Of a stretch of 64,000 nucleotides of DNA, positions 53,230-63,755 are shown one piece after another. A program made the translations under genes and the position numbers. Numbering within the stretch: the first letter of the stretch is position 1; every line of letters begins with the position of its first letter. Below the pieces are notes generated by a model. The model had not been told where the DNA came from. It saw nothing but the letters and a program-made list of their open reading frames with translations, and searched no databases. The stretch comes from Gottfriedia acidiceleris (GTDB taxonomy: Bacteria; Bacillota; Bacilli; Bacillales; Bacillaceae_G), in the NCBI RefSeq assembly GCF_002128425.1, contig NZ_NESS01000005.1:124001-188000 (forward strand), given 5' to 3'.

Positions 53230-54506
53230 TATGCTCCCTCCTGACCTTTTAAGAAATATGTTGTATGAAGTTTTATTTTATTAGCTACTGCCACAATTTC
53301 ATCTTTTGTAACTTTTTCGATTTCAGGGAACCAGTCCTCGATCGGACGTTCATTTCCCGCAGCTTGGTCATTGAATAATGTTTCAATGATTCCATAAGCA
53401 GTATCCATACTTTCTAATAAACTGTTTTTGATTACTAATTTTGTTTGAGCAATTTCATCTTCGGTGAAATTTCCCTTTTTCATTTCTTCAAGTTGTTCAG
53501 CAATTATTGTTGTTGCTTTTTCATAGTTTTCACTTGCTATACCTGACATGACCATTAAGATTGATTTATGACTTTCAAAACGAGAAGCAGCATAGTATGC
53601 TAAGCTATTTTTTTCTCGAACATTAATAAATAATTTTGAATGAGAGAATCCGCCAAAAAGCCCATTAAACACTTGAAGTGCAAAGTAATCTGGGTCTTTA
53701 ATCGAAATTTCAGTAGTATAACCGATGTGTAGTTTAGCCTGATTTAATTTTTGCTCTTCAATTACTTCATTAGGAGAAATGACTGGCGTTGCTTTTTTTG
53801 TTTCAACAGTCAATTTTCCACTAGATGTGTTTTTAAAGTTCTCTTCAACTAGTTGTTTACATTCGTCAAATGCAACATCACCAACTATATAAAGATCAAC
53901 TAAATCTTGCTGCAAAGCCTTTTCATAGTATTTATATAGTGACTCAGCTGTAATTGAATTGACATCTTCTGTTTTTCCATTTGCAAGTAACGCATAAGGT
54001 TCATCCTTAAACATTTCTTCCACAAGTCGTTGATTTGCATATTTCAATTTATCATCATTAATAGACTGAATTCTTTGTACTTGGGTTCTTTTTTGAGTTT
54101 CAACATGCTTAGCTGAGAATACCCCATTTTCTAAAAATGGATTTTGCCATATTGAAGAAATAAGCAAGAGCGCTTCATTTAATAATGAACCTTGATTTGA
54201 AAGGTATTTTTCATTTGCAATATCAATTGTAAATGACATAACATGATAATCACCCTTTTTTGATACGTCTACAAAGAAGGTCGCCCCAAATAATTCTTCT
54301 AATTTTCTTCTAATTTCACCATTAGTAGGAAGATCTTTTGTTCCACTTTGCAATACATAAGGTAAAATTCCGCGATACGATACTGTTTCTTCTTCAAGTT
54401 TTCCACGTACTTTTAACGTAATCGAATTTGTTTTAAACTTTTCAGTTGTTACCACATGTAGTTTAATACCGTTAATATCACTATTTTTGTACTGTAACAA
54501 ATTCAA
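53229..54506 (-). CDS. ymfF: M16-like inactive partner peptidase YmfF
   Basis: 425 aa M16 fold. At the position of the zinc motif it reads YVLQSGTKDLP, so H-x2-E-H is lost; the C-terminal substrate-binding half is kept (GYTTEISIKDPDYFALQVFN; KNSLAYYAASRFESHK with the conserved R/Y pair). Expected to dimerise with YmfH. Its stop and the ymfH start share position 53229. Confidence 0.87.
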   Translation of the reverse strand: MNLLQYKNSDINGIKLHVVTTEKFKTNSITLKVRGKLEEETVSYRGILPYVLQSGTKDLPTNGEIRRKLEELFGATFFVDVSKKGDYHVMSFTIDIANEKYLSNQGSLLNEALLLISSIWQNPFLENGVFSAKHVETQKRTQVQRIQSINDDKLKYANQRLVEEMFKDEPYALLANGKTEDVNSITAESLYKYYEKALQQDLVDLYIVGDVAFDECKQLVEENFKNTSSGKLTVETKKATPVISPNEVIEEQKLNQAKLHIGYTTEISIKDPDYFALQVFNGLFGGFSHSKLFINVREKNSLAYYAASRFESHKSILMVMSGIASENYEKATTIIAEQLEEMKKGNFTEDEIAQTKLVIKNSLLESMDTAYGIIETLFNDQAAGNERPIEDWFPEIEKVTKDEIVAVANKIKLHTTYFLKGQEGA

Positions 54507-54834
54507 ATTGAACCCTCCTTAGACAATTGCTATTTACTCATATTTATTTCCAATATCTTCATTGTATCTCTAATTTTACCAAAAATAAAACCTACTGCTT
54601 AGTTTACCCAAAATAATTATTTCAAATAAAAAGAAGCTTCCTAATTTAATAAAGGAAACTTCTTTATGATGTTGAAAAAGAACTTTGTCCATTAATTGTG
54701 GTAATTTATCATCGAAAGGAAGTTGTGTGATCTTAATTTTCACTACAGTGTGCTCGCTTTCCATGGGCTTTAATTTATATTTCAACAAATAAAAAAGCTC
54801 CCTAACTAAATAGGAAGCTTCTAAAAACAATTAT
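54507..54834 (-). other. Interval between nupQ and ymfF with two terminators
   Basis: Two hairpin-T-run terminators: GAAG-TTTCC/GGAAG-CTTC type arms at 54622-54665 and AGCTTCCTA/TAGGGAGCT at 54788-54822, both for minus-strand transcripts ending after nupQ. An 84-codon open frame across them has no ribosome site and overlaps both hairpins, so it is not called. Confidence 0.7.
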
Positions 54835-55782
54835 TTATCGTTTACCTTTTTCATACGCAACACCAACTGATTTTGGTGCTTGAGATGATTTTGAGAATAT
54901 AACTAATGCGATTAAAGTTACAACGTATGGGAATAACTTTAATGCTAATGGTGGTATATGAGCTAAACTTGGGATAACTTGCGATACATTGGCAATAGTT
55001 GTAGCTACACCAAAGAATAATGTCGCTGCTAAAATTCCAAGTGGTTTCCATTGTCCAAAAATTAATGCAGCAATTGCTAAGAAACCAAGACCTGCAACAC
55101 TTCCTGTAAATTCGCCAGAGTATGTTACTAAAATAATTGCTCCACCTAATCCAGAAAATGCGCCTGAAATAATGACGCCTAGATAACGAATGCGGTATAC
55201 ATTAATACCTGCTGCATCAGCTGCTTGTGGGTATTCACCACATGCGCGTAGACGTAACCCTAATCGAGTTTTATAAAGTACGAATGTACTAATGATTAGA
55301 ATAGCGATTACTAACCAGGTTGTAGAATACGTGTTTTTAAAGAACAAATCCCCAAGAATTGGAATGTCCTTTAATAAAGGAATATCACTACGTGTAAGAC
55401 CATTAATACTAATATTTCCTGATCCAGTAATATTTCTTGCTAAGAAGATTGTTAAAGCACCTGCAATCATATTAATTGCGATACCACTAATAACTTGATC
55501 TGCATGTAAGTTGATACTTGCAAATGCATGTAGTAAAGAAAATAAAGCACCTGTAAGAACTGCTACAAGAATTCCTACCCAGATTACCCAAACTTCACCT
55601 TGATGTGTTTCTTGTAGTTTTGAAATTGTTAAGGCACTAGAGAAACCACCAACAACCATTAAACCTTCTAAACCAATATTTACGACACCGCTTCGCTCAG
55701 AAAATAAACCACCCAATGCTACGATTAATAACGGAATCGTATAGGCAATTGCATACGGGAAAATTTGTATAATTAAATCCAT
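54835..55782 (-). CDS. nupQ: Nucleoside ABC transporter permease NupQ
   Basis: 315 aa, about nine membrane helices; BPD_transp_2 family. FSERSGVVNIGLEGLMVVGG and GLGGAIILVTYSGEFTGSVAGLGFLAIAALIFG (given as family landmarks) are typical of BmpA-type systems. Four bp after nupP. With NupP, NupO and NupN it imports guanosine and other nucleosides in B. subtilis (yufNOPQ). Confidence 0.9.
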   Translation of the reverse strand: MDLIIQIFPYAIAYTIPLLIVALGGLFSERSGVVNIGLEGLMVVGGFSSALTISKLQETHQGEVWVIWVGILVAVLTGALFSLLHAFASINLHADQVISGIAINMIAGALTIFLARNITGSGNISINGLTRSDIPLLKDIPILGDLFFKNTYSTTWLVIAILIISTFVLYKTRLGLRLRACGEYPQAADAAGINVYRIRYLGVIISGAFSGLGGAIILVTYSGEFTGSVAGLGFLAIAALIFGQWKPLGILAATLFFGVATTIANVSQVIPSLAHIPPLALKLFPYVVTLIALVIFSKSSQAPKSVGVAYEKGKR

Positions 55783-55785
55783 GCC

Positions 55786-56853
55786 TTATTTCACCTTCTC
55801 TCCTACATTGCTGTTTTTGTACTTGCGTGATTTGGTTACTCGATCTATAACTTTTTTAATTAAAATACTAGTTGCAGAGAAATAAATAATGATTGCAATG
55901 ATAACATCAGCAATGTCTGGTGGAATTGAAGTCATTGCACTCATAAAGCCTTTACCAGAATATAATAGTCCAAAGAAAATAGCTGAGAAAAATACGCCAA
56001 TTGGAGTATTCATTCCTAAAAGCGCCACGGCAATTCCGTCGAATCCTTCAGTTGGTAAAACACCAATTTGAATTAATGATGCGTTACCAGCGAATTGAAC
56101 AACACCTGCTAAACCGGCAAGTCCACCTGAAATCATCATTGATAAAATAACATTTCTATTTACAGAAATACCTGCATACTCAGCAGCACTACGGTTGTAA
56201 CCTACTGCCTTTAATTCATATCCTAATACTGTACGATTAATAATAAATGAAATTACGATAACCATAATTACTGCAATAAATAAACCGAAGTTAATATATG
56301 AATCTCCAAATAAACTAGATAAAAATGGCATTTTTAATGTTGCAGAATCTGCAAGCATTTTTGACTCTGTTTCAGTACTACCTTTAAAGTATTGCGGAAC
56401 TAAATAATAAACAGTCCAATATGCGATCCAGTTCATCATAATTGTCGAAACTACTTCGTGAACATTAAATTTAGCTTTTAATAGACCGGGAATAAATGCC
56501 CAAGCAGCACCTGCAATAAAAGCTACAATTACCATAATCGGAACTAAGATAAGAGTAGGTAAATCGACAGTTAAACCAACTGCAGAAGCACAAAATCCTG
56601 CGAAAAGCATTTGTCCAGCTGCACCTATATTAAATAAGCCAGTTCTGAATGCAAAAGCAACAGAAAGTCCTGTTAAAATTAACGGGGTAGCCGTAGCTAG
56701 CGTATTACCAATACGCTCCGAATCTTTTAATCCACCTTGGAATAAATAAGTAAATCCTTCTACTGGATCATTACCTGTTACAAAAATTAACAATGCTCCA
56801 GCTAGTAAACCTAATAATATGGCAATTAGAGAAATGATTCCTCCCTTTTTCAT
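55786..56853 (-). CDS. nupP: Nucleoside ABC transporter permease NupP
   Basis: 355 aa, BPD_transp_2 permease with about ten helices: FRTGLFNIGAAGQMLFAGFC, FNVHEVVSTIMMNWIAYW and GGLAGLAGVVQFAG. It overlaps nupO by 4 bp. Companion permease to NupQ in the nucleoside importer. Confidence 0.9.
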   Translation of the reverse strand: MKKGGIISLIAILLGLLAGALLIFVTGNDPVEGFTYLFQGGLKDSERIGNTLATATPLILTGLSVAFAFRTGLFNIGAAGQMLFAGFCASAVGLTVDLPTLILVPIMVIVAFIAGAAWAFIPGLLKAKFNVHEVVSTIMMNWIAYWTVYYLVPQYFKGSTETESKMLADSATLKMPFLSSLFGDSYINFGLFIAVIMVIVISFIINRTVLGYELKAVGYNRSAAEYAGISVNRNVILSMMISGGLAGLAGVVQFAGNASLIQIGVLPTEGFDGIAVALLGMNTPIGVFFSAIFFGLLYSGKGFMSAMTSIPPDIADVIIAIIIYFSATSILIKKVIDRVTKSRKYKNSNVGEKVK

Positions 56854-58373
56854 GCCCCTTCACCTCTCCTTATACCAGCCATCATTAATCCTAATTCATC
56901 TTCATTTGTGTCTTTAGCATTAACGACATCAATAATTTCACCAGCATTTACGATTGCAATGCGGTCTGATAAATTAAGAACTTCATCTAGCTCTAAAGAA
57001 ATTAGTAGAACTGCTTTTCCACTATCTCTTTGCTCTATTAATCTCTTATGAATATACTCAATCGAACCAACATCTAATCCACGCGTTGGCTGACAAGCAA
57101 TTAACAACTCAGGTTTAAGCTCAATTTCACGACCAATGATTGCTTTTTGTTGGTTTCCACCAGACATTGATTCAACAACTGTTTTTGCACCTTCACCTGA
57201 ACGAACATCAAATTCTTCAATAATTTTTTTAGCATGTTTGGCAATTGCCGCTTTATCTAAAACACCATATTTAGAAAATGGTTCTTGATTATAAATCTCT
57301 AAAACTACGTTTTCTTCGATTGTATATTCAAGAACAAGACCTCTTTTTTGACGATCTTCTGGAATATGAGCAATACCGCTGTGAATTCGCTCGCGTATGC
57401 TATTTTTTGTAATATCTTGTCCTTTTAATAAAATAGTACCTTCTTCAATAGGTCTTAAACCTGTAATTGCCTCAACAAGTTCAGACTGACCATTACCTTC
57501 AACTCCGGCAATCCCAACGATTTCACCTGCTCGCACTTGAAGAGAAGCATTTTTTAAACCTAAAACTTTTTTATTATTTTTAACACTTAAATTGTTTACA
57601 TCTAGTACAACTTCACCTGGCTTTGATTCAACCTTATCTACCTTGAAAGACACCTGACGTCCGACCATCATAGATGCCATTTCAGATTCAGAAGTTTGTT
57701 TTACATCAACTGTACCAATGTATTTCCCATGACGAATGACTGTACATTGATCTGCAACAGCTTTAATTTCTTTTAATTTATGTGTAATGATAATGATTGA
57801 CTTACCTTCATTAATCAAGTTCTTAATAATCTTCATTAAATCTTGTATCTCTTGTGGAGTTAGTACTGCTGTTGGCTCATCTAGGATTAGTACTTCAGCA
57901 TTACGGTATAAAGTTTTTAAAATTTCGACTCTTTGTTGCATCCCTACTGTTATATCTTCAATCTTTGCATATGGATCAACATTTAAACCGTAAGTTTTAG
58001 AAAGCTCTTCAATACGTTTTGCTGCTGTCTTAATATCTACAACTAGACCTTTTTTAGGTTCAAGACCAAGGATAATATTTTCTGTTACTGTAAAGTTTGA
58101 AACTAATTTAAAATGTTGGTGAACCATTCCAATTCCTAGTTCATTTGCAACATTTGGATTTGAAATTTTAACTTCTTTACCCTTTACTTTTATAATCCCT
58201 TTTTCAGGAGTGTACATTCCAAAAAGGACGGACATTAAAGTTGATTTCCCTGCTCCGTTTTCACCTAATAAAGCATGAACTTCACCTTTTTTTAATCGTA
58301 GTGTAATATTATCGTTCGCTATAATGCCAGGAAACTCTTTTGTTATATTTAGCATCTCCACTACATATTCCAT
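56850..58373 (-). CDS. nupO: Nucleoside ABC transporter ATPase NupO
   Basis: 507 aa tandem ABC ATPase. Domain 1: Walker A GENGAGKST, Q-loop GMVHQHFKLV, signature VGMQQRVEIL, Walker B VLILDEPTAVLTPQE. Domain 2: degenerate Walker A GVEGNGQSEL, signature MSGGNQQKAIIGRE and LLIACQPTRGLD. This layout (MglA/XylG-like) is typical of nucleoside and sugar importers of the Bmp group. A weak hairpin lies between it and nupN. Confidence 0.92.
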   Translation of the reverse strand: MEYVVEMLNITKEFPGIIANDNITLRLKKGEVHALLGENGAGKSTLMSVLFGMYTPEKGIIKVKGKEVKISNPNVANELGIGMVHQHFKLVSNFTVTENIILGLEPKKGLVVDIKTAAKRIEELSKTYGLNVDPYAKIEDITVGMQQRVEILKTLYRNAEVLILDEPTAVLTPQEIQDLMKIIKNLINEGKSIIIITHKLKEIKAVADQCTVIRHGKYIGTVDVKQTSESEMASMMVGRQVSFKVDKVESKPGEVVLDVNNLSVKNNKKVLGLKNASLQVRAGEIVGIAGVEGNGQSELVEAITGLRPIEEGTILLKGQDITKNSIRERIHSGIAHIPEDRQKRGLVLEYTIEENVVLEIYNQEPFSKYGVLDKAAIAKHAKKIIEEFDVRSGEGAKTVVESMSGGNQQKAIIGREIELKPELLIACQPTRGLDVGSIEYIHKRLIEQRDSGKAVLLISLELDEVLNLSDRIAIVNAGEIIDVVNAKDTNEDELGLMMAGIRRGEGA

Positions 58374-58635
58374 AATTTTCCTCCTTGTATATTACGAAGT
58401 CATTTATTTTTAAAGTTTTACTTGATTTCGAAATATTTTTCTATATTTTTATTTAGGTAGGGCTTTACTCTCTCACCCAATAGTCACGCCCTAATCAATT
58501 ATAAGCTTTACCAATATAAGTGCTTACAATTGATTAAAACATGAATAGTTATAATCATTTATAGGGTAGAAGAAGCATATAAAAGGATTTCCTTTCCTAT
58601 GCTTCTTCTTCATTTATTAATTAGAAACTTAATAA

Positions 58636-59739
58636 TTATTTAATTAAACTTCCTCTTTCGCTTGCTACTACAATTTCACCAGACTTAATTTTATTGAAAA
58701 CATCAGATACTGTTGTTAAAGTTTCATCACTTAAGTTTGGATTTTCTTTTGGTAAACCAATACCATCATTTTTCGCATCGTAAGTTAAAGTTTGTCCACC
58801 AGGGAATTTTTTATCTTTTTCAGCTTTTACCATATCAGAAGCAGCCTTAGCTACACCTTTCATAGCAGAAGTTAAGATTACTGATTTGTTATCTTTATAA
58901 ACACCATCAGCGTACTGATCTACGTCAACACCGACAACCCAAACTTCTTTTCCACTAGCTACTCTGTTTTTAGCTTCTGTAATCGCACCTTGTCCAACTC
59001 CACCTGCTGCAGTGAAAATTGCTTTAACGCCACGGTCATACATTTGAGCTGCAATTTGTTGTCCTGCTGCTTTGTCTGTAAAGCTTCCAGAATATACTAC
59101 ATTATTAGCTTTTAAAGAAATGCTTGTTCCAAGTTTTTCGTTTGCATATTTAATACCTTGTTGGAATCCCCAGTTATATTTTTGTACTGCAGGAATTTCC
59201 ATACCACCGATAAATCCTACATCACCAGTTTTTAATTGAACTGCTGTTGCGATACCAGCTAAGTAACCAGCTTCATGTTCTGAGAAGAAAATTGAAACTG
59301 TGTTCTTTTTTACATTTGGTGTCATATCATCTGCAGTGTGTGGTGTACCATCAATAATTACAAATTTATCATCTTTATATTTATCTTGCGCTTTATTAAT
59401 AGCTGTTTCAAATTTATAACCAGGAGTAATAATAAATTCAAATCCTGCGTCATTTAAGTTACCGATTTCTTTTAAGTAATCAGCTTCAGTTTCACCAGCT
59501 GGTTTTAAGTATTTTGTATCTTTCTTAAGATCAAAACCTAAATCTTTTGCTCCAGCTTGGATTCCTTCCCAAGTACCTTGGTTAAATGACTTATCATCGA
59601 TTGTACCTGAGTCAGTTACCATCCCTACTTTAAATGCACCTTTTGCGTCTTTAGTATCTCCACCTTTACCACAAGCACCTAAAATTGTACCTGCTGCTAA
59701 GGCCATTGAAAGAACAAGACCAACTTTTTTCATCTTCAT
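58636..59739 (-). CDS. nupN: Nucleoside-binding lipoprotein NupN (BmpA-type)
   Basis: 367 aa. Lipoprotein signal peptide MKMKKVGLVLSMALAAGTIL with lipobox LGAC (Cys about 23). The Bmp/PnrA domain follows: KVGMVTDSGTIDDKSFNQGT, YKFETAINKAQDKYKD, VGFIGGMEIPAV. It binds nucleosides outside the membrane. First gene of the nupNOPQ unit, with AAGGGGG upstream of the ATG; a GntR regulator (ymfC) lies directly upstream on the same strand. Confidence 0.93.
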   Translation of the reverse strand: MKMKKVGLVLSMALAAGTILGACGKGGDTKDAKGAFKVGMVTDSGTIDDKSFNQGTWEGIQAGAKDLGFDLKKDTKYLKPAGETEADYLKEIGNLNDAGFEFIITPGYKFETAINKAQDKYKDDKFVIIDGTPHTADDMTPNVKKNTVSIFFSEHEAGYLAGIATAVQLKTGDVGFIGGMEIPAVQKYNWGFQQGIKYANEKLGTSISLKANNVVYSGSFTDKAAGQQIAAQMYDRGVKAIFTAAGGVGQGAITEAKNRVASGKEVWVVGVDVDQYADGVYKDNKSVILTSAMKGVAKAASDMVKAEKDKKFPGGQTLTYDAKNDGIGLPKENPNLSDETLTTVSDVFNKIKSGEIVVASERGSLIK

Positions 59740-59903
59740 AAAAATTTTTGCCCCCTTAAATTTTTATTTACATTTGTACTAGCTTGGTTTATAATCGTTA
59801 CCTTAACGATCCACCTCCCTAATAATTTCATGAAATTTTCAGTAAACAATAGTTGAAAACCAGCCAAAACTATTTTTCCTATATGTAATTTTGGCTATTC
59901 AAT

Positions 59904-60629
59904 TTAATTTCTTTTTCTTAAGACATTAAAGCTGAACTGATCCGCTCTGAAGTAATTATAAGAATGTAAAACAGCACGGTTTAAGTCGTCAAAATGTAAT
60001 TGTTCAATTAATAATAATGAAACATCTGGTTCACACTGTAATAAAGGAGATACTTTATCGTGATAACCTATTGGTTCAATTCTTGCACTTGAATATTCGA
60101 TATTTCGACCAGTTTCTTTTTTGATGAATGAAAAAAACGAATGATCTTCATATGATGGAACCTGTTTAAAATAATTAGTCGGTAATTTATCAATGCAATA
60201 AACTACAGGTTCACCATTCGCTGTTCGAATTCTTTCTACTACGTGCATACGATCATCTTCTGTGATTGTGAAGCTTTTTAAATCTTCTTTCGTAGGAACT
60301 AGTAGTTTAGAAGATAGGAAGATTGTACCAGGCTCTTTACCTGCTTCAACAATCATTTCTGAGACACTACTTAATTGTTCAATGCCTGTCCTAAAAATTG
60401 GTTTCGGTTTCACAAATGTCCCGACTCCGTGTCTTCTAACTAAGATATTTTCTTCTTCTAAAACTCTCAATGCTTCTCTTAATGTTGCTCTGCTAACCCC
60501 AAATATTTTAGATAACTCATACTCTGATGGTAACTTATGATGTGGCAAATAAATACCATTCTCAATATCCTGCTTTATTCGATCCATCACCTGGAGATAA
60601 AGTAATCTGGTATCTGTTTTAATCTTCAT
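59904..60629 (-). CDS. ymfC: GntR-family regulator YmfC (HutC type)
   Basis: 241 aa. N-terminal GntR winged helix (IKQDIENGIYLPHHKLPSEY, ELSKIFGVSRATLREALRVL) and a C-terminal UTRA ligand domain (VVERIRTANGEPVVYCIDKL; LLIEQLHFDDLNRAVLHSYN). Because it precedes nupNOPQ, it may regulate nucleoside uptake. The repeat AGACATC (60657-60662 and 60670-60676) upstream is a possible operator. Confidence 0.88.
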   Translation of the reverse strand: MKIKTDTRLLYLQVMDRIKQDIENGIYLPHHKLPSEYELSKIFGVSRATLREALRVLEEENILVRRHGVGTFVKPKPIFRTGIEQLSSVSEMIVEAGKEPGTIFLSSKLLVPTKEDLKSFTITEDDRMHVVERIRTANGEPVVYCIDKLPTNYFKQVPSYEDHSFFSFIKKETGRNIEYSSARIEPIGYHDKVSPLLQCEPDVSLLLIEQLHFDDLNRAVLHSYNYFRADQFSFNVLRKRN

Positions 60630-60654
60630 TTCCCATCCCCCAAACTTCGGATTT

Positions 60655-60676
60655 CAGACATCAGTTGTTAGACATC
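60655..60676. promoter_or_regulatory. Possible GntR operator upstream of ymfC
   Basis: Two AGACATC direct repeats, with TTGTTAGACA between them fitting the loose GntR pattern (GT-N-TA/AC). It lies about 25-45 bp before the ymfC start, where an autoregulatory site would be. Confidence 0.3.
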
Positions 60677-60790
60677 TGTCGTATAATCCTTCTTTACTAT
60701 ACTGTTATTTTTTAATCATTTCAACACTTTTTTGAAAACGCTTTATTTTTTATTTCGATAATGAATAAATTGTTCATATATAACATAAAA

Positions 60791-60844
60791 AAACTCTTAT
60801 AATCTACACTTCCACTTAGTGAAAAAGCTAGATTATAAGAGTTT
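60791..60844 (-). terminator. Long terminator hairpin downstream of spoIIIE
   Basis: AAACTCTTATAATCTA (60791-60806) pairs perfectly with 60829-60844, followed on the minus strand by T residues. The 60630-61034 interval otherwise holds only A/T-rich promoter DNA for ymfC; a 72-codon open frame that spans the hairpin lacks a ribosome site. Confidence 0.75.
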
Positions 60845-61034
60845 TGATTTCGTAAATATGAATCATTTCTCCATAATAATGCCTTTTCCCCATAGTATTG
60901 CAAATATTGGTTGCAATGTAGAAACTTCCGACCCATCATGTCGATATTATATGAGGACTATCAATTTATCTGAAGAAATAATATCATTCTATGTCTAAAA
61001 ATGTCAATAATGTTTCGACAATTTTTTCTTTTTG

Positions 61035-63419
61035 TTAAGACAAGGCTTGCTCATCTTCTACTGGTTTACTAATTAATACTTCCCTAGGTTTGCTACCTTC
61101 ATACGGACCGACTATTCCATTATCTTCCATAGCATCAATTAATCTTGCAGCTCTTGTATAACCAATTCTAAATCTTCTTTGAAGTAGTGAAACTGAGGCT
61201 GATTGCATATTTGTTACTAACTCAACAGCTTCATTATAAAGATCGTCATTCACCTCAGATTTCCCATCTTTTTCCTCTTTTACCATCATCTCTTCTTGGT
61301 ATTGAGCTTTTTGTTGAGAGATTGAAAACTCGACTACTCTTTCAACTTCATCATCAGATAAAAATGCTCCTTGTACTCGGATTGGTTTAGATGCACCGAT
61401 TGGTTGATAAAGCATATCTCCTCTTCCTAGTAGTTTTTCTGCTCCACCAGTATCAAGTATAGTACGAGAATCTGTTTGAGAAGATACACTAAAAGCAATT
61501 CGTGATGGTATATTTGCTTTAATGACACCAGTAATAACGTCAACGGATGGTCTTTGTGTAGCAATAATTAAATGGATTCCCGCTGCACGAGCCATTTGAG
61601 CTAATCTGGTGATTGAATCTTCCACATCACTCGAAGCTACCATCATTAAATCAGCTAACTCATCAACTATCACGACGATAAATGGTAGTAAAGGTTGTTT
61701 AGAATCAGTCATCGTGTTATTTTGTTTAGTTAATTCATTATAACCTTCAATATTTCGAGTACCTGAATGAGAAAATAGCTCATATCTTCTTTCCATTTCA
61801 CTAACAACTTTTCGTAACGCTTGTGAAGCCTTTTTAGGATTCGTTACAACCGGTGTTAGCAAATGAGGAATACCATTATAAACATTCAATTCAACCATTT
61901 TCGGATCAATTAACATTAGCTTTACTTCAGACGGTTTTGCATTCATTAAGATACTAACAATGATTCCATTTATACATACACTTTTCCCACTACCTGTCGC
62001 CCCAGCTACTAATAAATGCGGCATTTTATTAAGCTCTGCAAATACAGCATCACCTGCGATATCTTTCCCTAACGATACAGCTAATGGATTTTGTAATTTC
62101 GGATTTTTCGCTTCGAGAACTTCTCTAAGTAATACAGTCGTTATATTCGTATTAGGCACTTCAATTCCAACTGCAGATTTACCTGGAATCGGAGCTTCTA
62201 TTCGAATATCTTTAGCTGCAAGTGCTAGTGCTAAATCATCACTAAGGTTTACAATACGACTAACTTTTACCCCTGCTTCTGGATATACTTCATATTTTGT
62301 TACCGCAGGTCCATGATGTACTTTTGTTACTGTAGCCTTTACACCAAAGCTTTGAAATGTTCTTTCAAGCTTGTCCGCATTTTCCTTTAATTTAGACTCA
62401 TTTTCACGTTTTTTAGCACCCTTTGGGTAGGCTAATAAGTCCATTGAAGGCAATACGTAATCTACCTTATCATCAATTCCTACTTCTGCAACTGGCAATT
62501 CGATTGACTGATCGTCTTCCTCTGCAAAATGAGCCTGAATTTGATTCGAATTATTTGCGATTATCAATTCTGGTTCCTTTGGTGGTTGATATGTAGGAGA
62601 GTATTCAATTTGAATCTCTTTTTTCGGCTCGATGGTCTCATCTTCAAATGAATTTTTAGCTTGATAATTTAGACTATTACTGTCTGTCACTTCTTCATCA
62701 TTATCTTCGTAAGCATCTTTCTTTGCTTTTCTCTTTTGCTTAGCTTCAGCTCGTCTACTAGTCGTTTTTTGTTCACGACCACGTTTCCAGAAATTTGCAA
62801 AATCCTTCCAGCTATCTGAAATTAAATTTCTTACTTTTGGCATTATATATTGATATATATAACCGCCAAGTGGCTTACCAGTAATAAATAAAACGCCAGC
62901 AACAATTGCAATAATACCGAATAAAATCGCACCGGTTCGATCAAATAAGAAATATAAAACTGCAAAAAGTATCGCTCCAATCATCCCTCCACCAAGATCG
63001 ACTGTACTAATTTTACCTTTGGCTTCAATTAAGAATAAATCTAGCGTACTTTTTATGACAGATTGATCATGAAATTGATTATTTTTTGCTAATAAATCAA
63101 ATAGAGTAACATGACTAAACATCAATATACTAAAGAAGATTAACAATCCACCAATCGTAATGCTCGAAACAAATGGAGGTCTTTTTCGATAAATAATGCT
63201 ATATGCAGATAAACCGATAATAAAAAGAAAGCTAAGCATGTACCATTCTCCAAAGAAGAATCTCAAGAATAATACAAAGGCTTTACCTACAATACCAAGC
63301 TTTAAAATTGTTACGATTGATAGTGCTAAAAATATTAATCCACTAATTTCATACCATATTGAACCATTTCCACTTACTGATTTTCGAGCTTTTGACTTTT
63401 GCTGCTTCTGCTTTGCCAT
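61035..63419 (-). CDS. spoIIIE: DNA translocase SpoIIIE
   Basis: 794 aa from [20 protein letters not shown] lies six nt upstream. Four N-terminal membrane helices (about 25-180), an acidic linker, then the FtsK motor: [20 protein letters not shown] (Walker A), [13 protein letters not shown] (Walker B) and [19 protein letters not shown]-terminal gamma winged helix ([20 protein letters not shown]) reads SRS sequences. Pumps the chromosome into the forespore and clears septum-trapped DNA. Near-identical layout to B. subtilis SpoIIIE, in the same slot next to ylzJ-tepA. Confidence 0.96.
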   Translation of the reverse strand: MAKQKQQKSKARKSVSGNGSIWYEISGLIFLALSIVTILKLGIVGKAFVLFLRFFFGEWYMLSFLFIIGLSAYSIIYRKRPPFVSSITIGGLLIFFSILMFSHVTLFDLLAKNNQFHDQSVIKSTLDLFLIEAKGKISTVDLGGGMIGAILFAVLYFLFDRTGAILFGIIAIVAGVLFITGKPLGGYIYQYIMPKVRNLISDSWKDFANFWKRGREQKTTSRRAEAKQKRKAKKDAYEDNDEEVTDSNSLNYQAKNSFEDETIEPKKEIQIEYSPTYQPPKEPELIIANNSNQIQAHFAEEDDQSIELPVAEVGIDDKVDYVLPSMDLLAYPKGAKKRENESKLKENADKLERTFQSFGVKATVTKVHHGPAVTKYEVYPEAGVKVSRIVNLSDDLALALAAKDIRIEAPIPGKSAVGIEVPNTNITTVLLREVLEAKNPKLQNPLAVSLGKDIAGDAVFAELNKMPHLLVAGATGSGKSVCINGIIVSILMNAKPSEVKLMLIDPKMVELNVYNGIPHLLTPVVTNPKKASQALRKVVSEMERRYELFSHSGTRNIEGYNELTKQNNTMTDSKQPLLPFIVVIVDELADLMMVASSDVEDSITRLAQMARAAGIHLIIATQRPSVDVITGVIKANIPSRIAFSVSSQTDSRTILDTGGAEKLLGRGDMLYQPIGASKPIRVQGAFLSDDEVERVVEFSISQQKAQYQEEMMVKEEKDGKSEVNDDLYNEAVELVTNMQSASVSLLQRRFRIGYTRAARLIDAMEDNGIVGPYEGSKPREVLISKPVEDEQALS

Positions 63420-63451
63420 GTAATTCACCCCCATCTAAATTTGCAGATTCG

Positions 63452-63482
63452 CCAAAGAAAGCAGCCTTTTGGCTGCTTTCTT
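63452..63482. terminator. Terminator between ylzJ and spoIIIE
   Basis: GAAAGCAGCC-TTTT-GGCTGCTTTC, a perfect 10-bp stem (63457-63480) with T-rich flanks; it ends the tepA-ylzJ transcript. Confidence 0.85.
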
Positions 63483-63542
63483 AAATTGAATTTATTATAA
63501 CATATCAGAACATATGTTTACCATGTATTGTTAATAATTACC

Positions 63543-63755
63543 TCATGTTGGAAGAACTAAAATTCTTTGACCAGGTGTATATTGCATATAATGCTCGGGA
63601 TCAGTACTTACAATTCTTTTAATTTCAAAAGCTGTACCCCCAACACTATCAACCAACATTGGAACACCATTGTATTCCAAAAACTGCTGCGATGTGAACT
63701 CTTGTTGATCAACAGGAAAAATCGATTCAATTGGCATAATTGTATAAAGAATCAA
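63543..63755 (-). CDS. ylzJ: YlzJ-like protein
   Basis: 70 aa; [20 protein letters not shown] start and the end [12 protein letters not shown] match the small YlzJ family found in this position in Bacillus. Function unknown. It overlaps the tepA stop by 4 bp, so it is translationally coupled. Confidence 0.85.
   Translation of the reverse strand: MILYTIMPIESIFPVDQQEFTSQQFLEYNGVPMLVDSVGGTAFEIKRIVSTDPEHYMQYTPGQRILVLPT

Noticed and set aside
54576-54830. An 84-codon minus-strand frame between ymfF and nupQ
   Set aside because: It overlaps two terminators and lacks a ribosome site.
60721-60939. A 72-codon minus-strand frame downstream of spoIIIE
   Set aside because: It reads through a 16-bp terminator stem and has no ribosome site.
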